Shown here: piece by piece, positions 6,523-9,342 of the stretch
Layout of the letters: every line of letters starts with the position of its first letter
Numbering within the stretch: position 1 is the first letter of the stretch
Source: Gemmatimonadota bacterium
GTDB taxonomy: Bacteria > Gemmatimonadota > Gemmatimonadetes > Gemmatimonadales > GWC2-71-9
Length of the DNA stretch: 9,342 nt
Direction of reading: 5' to 3'
Assembly (NCBI GenBank): GCA_003222235.1
Contig: QHVD01000326.1
Location: 1-9,342, forward strand
Notes under the pieces: model-generated
Seen by the model: the letters and a program-made list of their open reading frames with translations, nothing else
The model's database searches: none
Told to the model about the DNA's origin: nothing
Translations under genes and position numbers: made by a program

Positions 6523-7315
6523 CCAGCATCCCCTCGAGCGGCGAGGACGGCACGGCGACCTCCCTCTTCGGCATGCGACCGGCGAGATAGGCGCCCCGTC
6601 CCGCTTCCACCGCCAGGCGCATCGCCTGCGCCATTGCGACGGGATCGCGCGCCGCGGCGAGGGCGGTGTTCATCAGGATGCCGTCCACGCCCTGCTCCAT
6701 TGTGACGCAGGCGTCCGACGCAGTCCCTACGCCCGCATCCACGATCACGGGGACTCTCAGGCGGCGCTTGATCAGCCGCACGTGGTAGGGGTTGAGTAGG
6801 CCTAGCCCGCTTCCGATGGGCGAGGCGAGCGGCATCACGGCCGCGCAACCGGCGTCTTCGAGGCGCAAGGCGGTGATGAGATCCTCGTTGGTGTACGCGA
6901 GAACCTGAAAGCCTTCCTTCACGAGGGCCTCCGCCGCCTCGAGCAGCCCCTGCACGTCGGGGAGCAGCGTCTCCTGGTCGCCGATCACCTCGAGCTTGAC
7001 GAATTCGTTGAACCCGGCCTCGCGGGCGAGCCGCGCATAACGGACCGCGTCCTCGGGCGTAGAGCATCCCGCCGTGTTCGCGAGCAGGAAGTAGCGCTTG
7101 GGGTCGAGGTGGTAGAGGATCCCCTCCGCTTTGGTGCGGTCGAGATCCACGCGCCGCACGGCTACCGTGACGATCTCGGCGCCGGACGCCTCGATCGCCC
7201 GCCGCATGGTGTCGTTGTCGCGGTATTTCCCCGTGCCCACCATGAGGCGCGAATGGAACGTGCGCCCCCCAATGGCGAGCGGGGCGTTTCGGACGAGCTC
7301 GACAGCCGTGGTCAT
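6518..7315 (-). CDS. thiG: Thiazole synthase
   Basis: ThiG condenses deoxyxylulose 5-phosphate, dehydroglycine and the sulfur of ThiS thiocarboxylate to form the thiazole phosphate of thiamine. The 265-residue product is of usual length and has LMVGTGKY at 24-31, EIVTVAVRRVD at 47-57, NTAGC at 80-84, the Schiff-base lysine in FVKLEVIGD (Lys107), VLAYTNED, PLASPIGSGLGL and VPVIVDAGVGTASDA, followed by a GVDGILMNTALAAARDP phosphate-binding region. The ATG at 7315 follows the thiS stop by 4 bases, and a strong GGAGG-containing G-rich stretch lies about 11 bases upstream. Its TAG stop is overlapped by the proposed ATT start of rsmB. ThiF, ThiH or ThiO and ThiC are not in the window, so the remaining steps must be encoded elsewhere or be absent. 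Confidence 0.97.
   Translation of the reverse strand: MTTAVELVRNAPLAIGGRTFHSRLMVGTGKYRDNDTMRRAIEASGAEIVTVAVRRVDLDRTKAEGILYHLDPKRYFLLANTAGCSTPEDAVRYARLAREAGFNEFVKLEVIGDQETLLPDVQGLLEAAEALVKEGFQVLAYTNEDLITALRLEDAGCAAVMPLASPIGSGLGLLNPYHVRLIKRRLRVPVIVDAGVGTASDACVTMEQGVDGILMNTALAAARDPVAMAQAMRLAVEAGRGAYLAGRMPKREVAVPSSPLEGMLD
6523..6535 (-). promoter_or_regulatory. Shine-Dalgarno sequence supporting an ATT start of rsmB
   Basis: On the minus strand GAGGGG (6535-6530) is followed by a 7-base spacer (ATGCTGG) and then ATT (6522-6520). This is good spacing for ribosome binding at the non-standard start. The ATG inside the spacer is in the thiG frame, not that of rsmB. Confidence 0.55.
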
Positions 7316-7319
7316 GCGC

Positions 7320-7535
7320 TCACCCCCCTCCCACGAAATGCACCAGCTCGACTGCGTCGCCAGCGGCGACCTTCACACGGCCGAGCGCCGGACGACGCAC
7401 GATCGCGCGGTTGTGCTCCACCACCACGGCGCGTGGGTCCAGCTCCAGCGATTGCAGCAGCTCGAGCAGGGAGGCGTCCCGCGGCACCGCCCGTTGCTTG
7501 CCGTTCACCGTGATATCGATCGTCTCATCCTTCAT
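7320..7535 (-). CDS. thiS: Sulfur carrier protein ThiS
   Basis: ThiS is a small ubiquitin-fold protein that carries sulfur as a C-terminal thiocarboxylate to ThiG. The 71-residue product begins ITVNGKQRAVPRDASLLELL (from residue 8), has the family segment DPRAVVVEHNRAIVRR (33-48), and ends in VELVHFVGGG with the terminal Gly-Gly needed for adenylation by a ThiF-type enzyme. ATG 7535 forms an ATGA overlap with the thiE stop. A GGAGG lies about 13 bases upstream inside thiE. The gene lies inside a much longer open frame whose remainder is out-of-frame readthrough of thiE and fmt. thiG starts 4 bases downstream. Confidence 0.96.
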   Translation of the reverse strand: MKDETIDITVNGKQRAVPRDASLLELLQSLELDPRAVVVEHNRAIVRRPALGRVKVAAGDAVELVHFVGGG

Positions 7536-8144
7536 GGCTTCCGTAACCCCTCCAGGATCCTCCGGGCCGCCGCCGCCGGATCGGCCGAGTCCCATAACGC
7601 CCGAATCGCCGCGACACCGTGGGCCCCGGCGGTCGTGAGCTCGGGAATCCGCTCGGCGGTCACCCCGCCGACCGCGATCACCGGGAGCCCGAGTAGCACG
7701 ATCTCGGCGAGGCGCTCGACGCCCAGCGGAGGCGCGTCCGGGTGCGTCGCCGTGGCGAAGACCGGCCCTACTAAAAGATAGTCGGGCCGTTGCGCGCATG
7801 CGGCCCGCGCCTGCGCCAAGTCGTGGACCGACACGCCGATCAGCCAGGCGGGGTTGAGGCGGCGGGCGTCCCCGGGGCCGAGGCTGTCGCGCCGCAATTG
7901 CACTCCGTAAGCGCCGGCCGCGAGCGCAATATCGAGGCGATCGTTGACGAAGGACGGGCGGACGGGCGGACAGGCGGACGGCTAATTCGTAGTGTTCGAG
8001 GCCCGAGAGTGAGCGCCCGCGCGCGTGGAACGCGAGCTTGTCGCCGCCTGCCGCTCCAAGCTGGCGCGCCACCGCGCCGAGGTCGGCGCGGCGCGCGATA
8101 CGCTCGTCGGTGATCGCGTGCAGCCGCGGCAGCGGCGGCTTCAC
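7532..8144 (-). pseudogene. thiE: Thiamine phosphate synthase / TenI-like protein, interrupted by a frameshift at an 8-bp repeat
   Basis: ThiE joins the pyrimidine and thiazole moieties into thiamine phosphate; TenI-like relatives share the TIM-barrel fold. The N-terminal part reads from GTG 8144 (GTGA overlap with the fmt stop): LHAITDERIA, then GDKLAFHARGRSLSG and LEHYELAVRLSARPP. The C-terminal part is in another frame: SFVNDRLDIALAAGAYGVQL, LIGVSVHDLAQA, YLLVGPVFATATHPD, LPVIAVGGVTAERI, and the end at the TGA 7534-7532. The interval is 613 bases, one more than a multiple of three. The switch falls in the tandem repeat at 7952-7982. A restart at GTG 7903 would give only 123 residues, half a barrel. 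Several residues differ from classic ThiE, for example no QxRxK and His instead of Lys in TxTK, so a TenI-like role is possible. It may be a pseudogene, a phase-variable gene or a sequencing or assembly error. Confidence 0.8.
7952..7983. repeat. 8-bp tandem repeat (GGACGGGC)n inside thiE
   Basis: Reading the plus strand there are two perfect GGACGGGC units (7952-7967), one with a single change (GGACAGGC, 7968-7975) and a degenerate fourth (GGACGGCT, 7976-7983). The unit length is not a multiple of three, so each gain or loss shifts the thiE frame. Adding one unit gives 621 bases and removing two gives 597 bases between start and stop, both in frame. Confidence 0.9.
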
Positions 8145-9064
8145 GTGAAGCGCTGGTCCGCCTGCACGCCGCGCCCGTGAATCCACTGGGCGGCTGTCAT
8201 CGGCGCTTTGCCGGCCGGCTGCACCTCGTCGATCGTGACGGCGCCCCCTCCCGCCGCGATCAGCAGCCCGCCGTCGGCCGTCAGGACCTGTCCCGGCGCA
8301 CCACGGCCCTCGGCGACCCGCGCCCCGAAGAGCTTCACCTCTCGCCCGTCCAGCTCCGTCCAGGCGCCCGGCTTTGGGTCGAGGCCACGGATCAGGCGGG
8401 CGATTCGCTCGGCGGGCTCTCCCCAGGGGATCCGCGCGATCTCGCGCGTCAGTTTCGGAGCGTACGTCGCGTGAGCGCCGTCCTGCGGCCGCGCCTCGAG
8501 CCCCTCCTGCTCGAGCATCGCGAGGGCTTCCACCAAGGCCTGGGCGCCCATCTCGGCAAGGTGCTCGGCGAGCTCGCCCGCGGTGACGTCGTCCGGGATG
8601 TGGTGCGGGATCTGATGCAGGATGGGACCGGTGTCCATCCCGGCGTCCATCCGCATGATGGTGACGCCGGTCTTTTCGAGCCCGTTGATGATCGCCCACT
8701 CGATCGGCGCCGCGCCGCGCAGCTCCGGAAGGAGCGACGGGTGGACGTTGATCATGCCGTGCTTCGGGATCGCAAGGAGCGACGGGCGCAAGATGTGTCC
8801 GTACGCCACCACGACGCCGACGTCGGGCGCGAGCGCCCGCAGCTGCTCGACGAACCCGGGCTCTGTGGACCGCTCCGGCTGCAGGACCGGGATGTCCTCC
8901 GACTCGGCAGCCGCTTTCACGGGCGGCGGCACCAGCGCCGAGCGGGAGCGCCCCCGGGGCCGGTCGGGCGGAGTGACGGCGGCCACCACGTCGAACCCCT
9001 CGCCGAGGAGGGCTTCGAGCGACGGCACGGCGAATTCGGGGGTACCGAAAAAGACGACGCGCAC
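8141..9064 (-). CDS. fmt: Methionyl-tRNA formyltransferase
   Basis: Fmt formylates initiator methionyl-tRNA using 10-formyltetrahydrofolate. The 307-residue product has the N-terminal formyltransferase domain with VVFFGTPEFAVPSLEALL at 3-20, PDRPRGR at 33-39, PPPVK at 46-50, VVAYGHIL at 85-92, and the catalytic Asn106, His108 and Asp144 in INVHPSLLPELRGAAPIEW and GMDTGPIL. The C-terminal OB-fold tRNA-binding domain follows (about 205-300, with IRGLDPKPGAWTELDGREVK). The start is GTG 9064, directly after the def TAG stop with no gap. The TGA stop overlaps the thiE start as GTGA. Pairing with def is the classic formylation-deformylation neighbourhood. Confidence 0.97.
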   Translation of the reverse strand: MRVVFFGTPEFAVPSLEALLGEGFDVVAAVTPPDRPRGRSRSALVPPPVKAAAESEDIPVLQPERSTEPGFVEQLRALAPDVGVVVAYGHILRPSLLAIPKHGMINVHPSLLPELRGAAPIEWAIINGLEKTGVTIMRMDAGMDTGPILHQIPHHIPDDVTAGELAEHLAEMGAQALVEALAMLEQEGLEARPQDGAHATYAPKLTREIARIPWGEPAERIARLIRGLDPKPGAWTELDGREVKLFGARVAEGRGAPGQVLTADGGLLIAAGGGAVTIDEVQPAGKAPMTAAQWIHGRGVQADQRFT

Positions 9065-9342
9065 CTACAGCTCGCCCGCCGGCTCCGGCGTCACCTCCTT
9101 GAGATGGCCGGATTTCCCCTCGCGCGACTTCTTCCACTTGGCGAGCAGCAGGCTACGCTTCACTGCGCTCAGGTGGTCGAGGAACAGCACGCCGTCCAGG
9201 TGGTCAATCTCGTGCTGGACGGCGCGTCCCTTGAGGGCGGAGAGCTCGGCCCGATACGGCTTGCCGTCCCGGTCGAGGGCCTCGAGGGTCACCGTCGATG
9301 GGCGCTCCACCTCGCCGAAGATGTCGGGGATCGAGAGGCAGC
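9065..9342 (-). CDS. def: Peptide deformylase, C-terminal part (5' end outside window)
   Basis: Deformylase removes the formyl group from the N-terminal methionine of new proteins, using a metal held by one Cys and two His. The frame is open to the window edge. The first visible residues, CLSIPDIFGEVERPS, are the second conserved block (EGCLSxP), so the metal-ligand Cys is the first complete codon. The third block QHEIDHLDGVLFLDHL supplies both His ligands and the catalytic Glu. The Lys/Arg-rich C-terminal extension after the conserved core (KRSLLLAKWKKSREGK...) is not unusual. The internal GTG at 9310 is not the start. The N-terminal GxGLAA block lies beyond the window. The TAG stop directly abuts the GTG of fmt. 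Confidence 0.96.
   Translation of the reverse strand, partial: CLSIPDIFGEVERPSTVTLEALDRDGKPYRAELSALKGRAVQHEIDHLDGVLFLDHLSAVKRSLLLAKWKKSREGKSGHLKEVTPEPAGEL

Noticed and set aside
7316..7319. TPP riboswitch in front of the thiamine genes
   Set aside because: Junctions around thiE, thiS and thiG are overlaps or a 4-base gap, leaving no space for an aptamer outside coding sequence, and no THI-box pattern was noticed.
7320..9137. Single 605-codon minus-strand frame
   Set aside because: Only two parts are real coding: thiS (7320-7535) and the N-terminal part of thiE (about 7955-8144). The rest is out-of-frame fmt and thiE sequence.

Overview
This is a GC-rich bacterial window with almost no non-coding DNA. 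Eleven complete or nearly complete genes plus the 3' part of a twelfth lie head to tail on the minus strand from 9342 down to 399. They form one tightly packed operon-like run. A thirteenth gene, the 3' end of an FTR1-type iron permease, enters from the left on the plus strand, and its end overlaps the end of the operon by 12 bases. No stretch without a gene reaches 300 bases; the largest gap on the minus strand is 4 bases. No tRNA, rRNA, CRISPR array, insertion sequence or phage gene was seen.

In transcription order (right to left) the run is: def (3' part) - fmt - thiE/tenI-like (frameshifted) - thiS - thiG - rsmB - a membrane-anchored three-PASTA protein - rpe - a membrane-anchored TlpA-like thioredoxin - a YbbR/CdaR-like protein - tsaD - lgt. 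Junctions are stop/start overlaps (GTGA, ATGA, TGATG, ATTAG), longer overlaps of 8 and 11 bases, or gaps of 0 to 4 bases. This implies one transcript with translational coupling. The promoter must lie upstream of def, outside the window.

By function the run combines formyl-methionine handling (def, fmt), thiamine thiazole and thiamine phosphate assembly (thiE-like, thiS, thiG), RNA modification (rsmB for 16S rRNA, tsaD for tRNA t6A), the pentose phosphate pathway (rpe) and cell envelope functions (PASTA protein, thioredoxin, YbbR protein, lgt). The def-fmt-rsmB-...-rpe core is a common bacterial neighbourhood. The thiamine genes between fmt and rsmB and the kinase-less PASTA protein before rpe are the local peculiarities. 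High GC, gene content and the Lgt variant suggest a soil or environmental lineage such as Gemmatimonadota or a neighbour; this is inference from style, not a demonstrated placement.

The most notable features are: (1) thiE is split by a frameshift that coincides with an 8-bp tandem repeat, where gaining one unit or losing two would restore the frame; (2) rsmB has no ATG, GTG or TTG at the place its homology demands, and the best start is an ATT overlapping the thiG stop, preceded by a good Shine-Dalgarno sequence; (3) rsmB carries a 21-bp in-frame repeat built on CGTTTCCCGT, with the inverted sequence found again about 240 bases away in the same gene. I found no clear new defence or mobile system; this is mainly a housekeeping operon with unusual local details.
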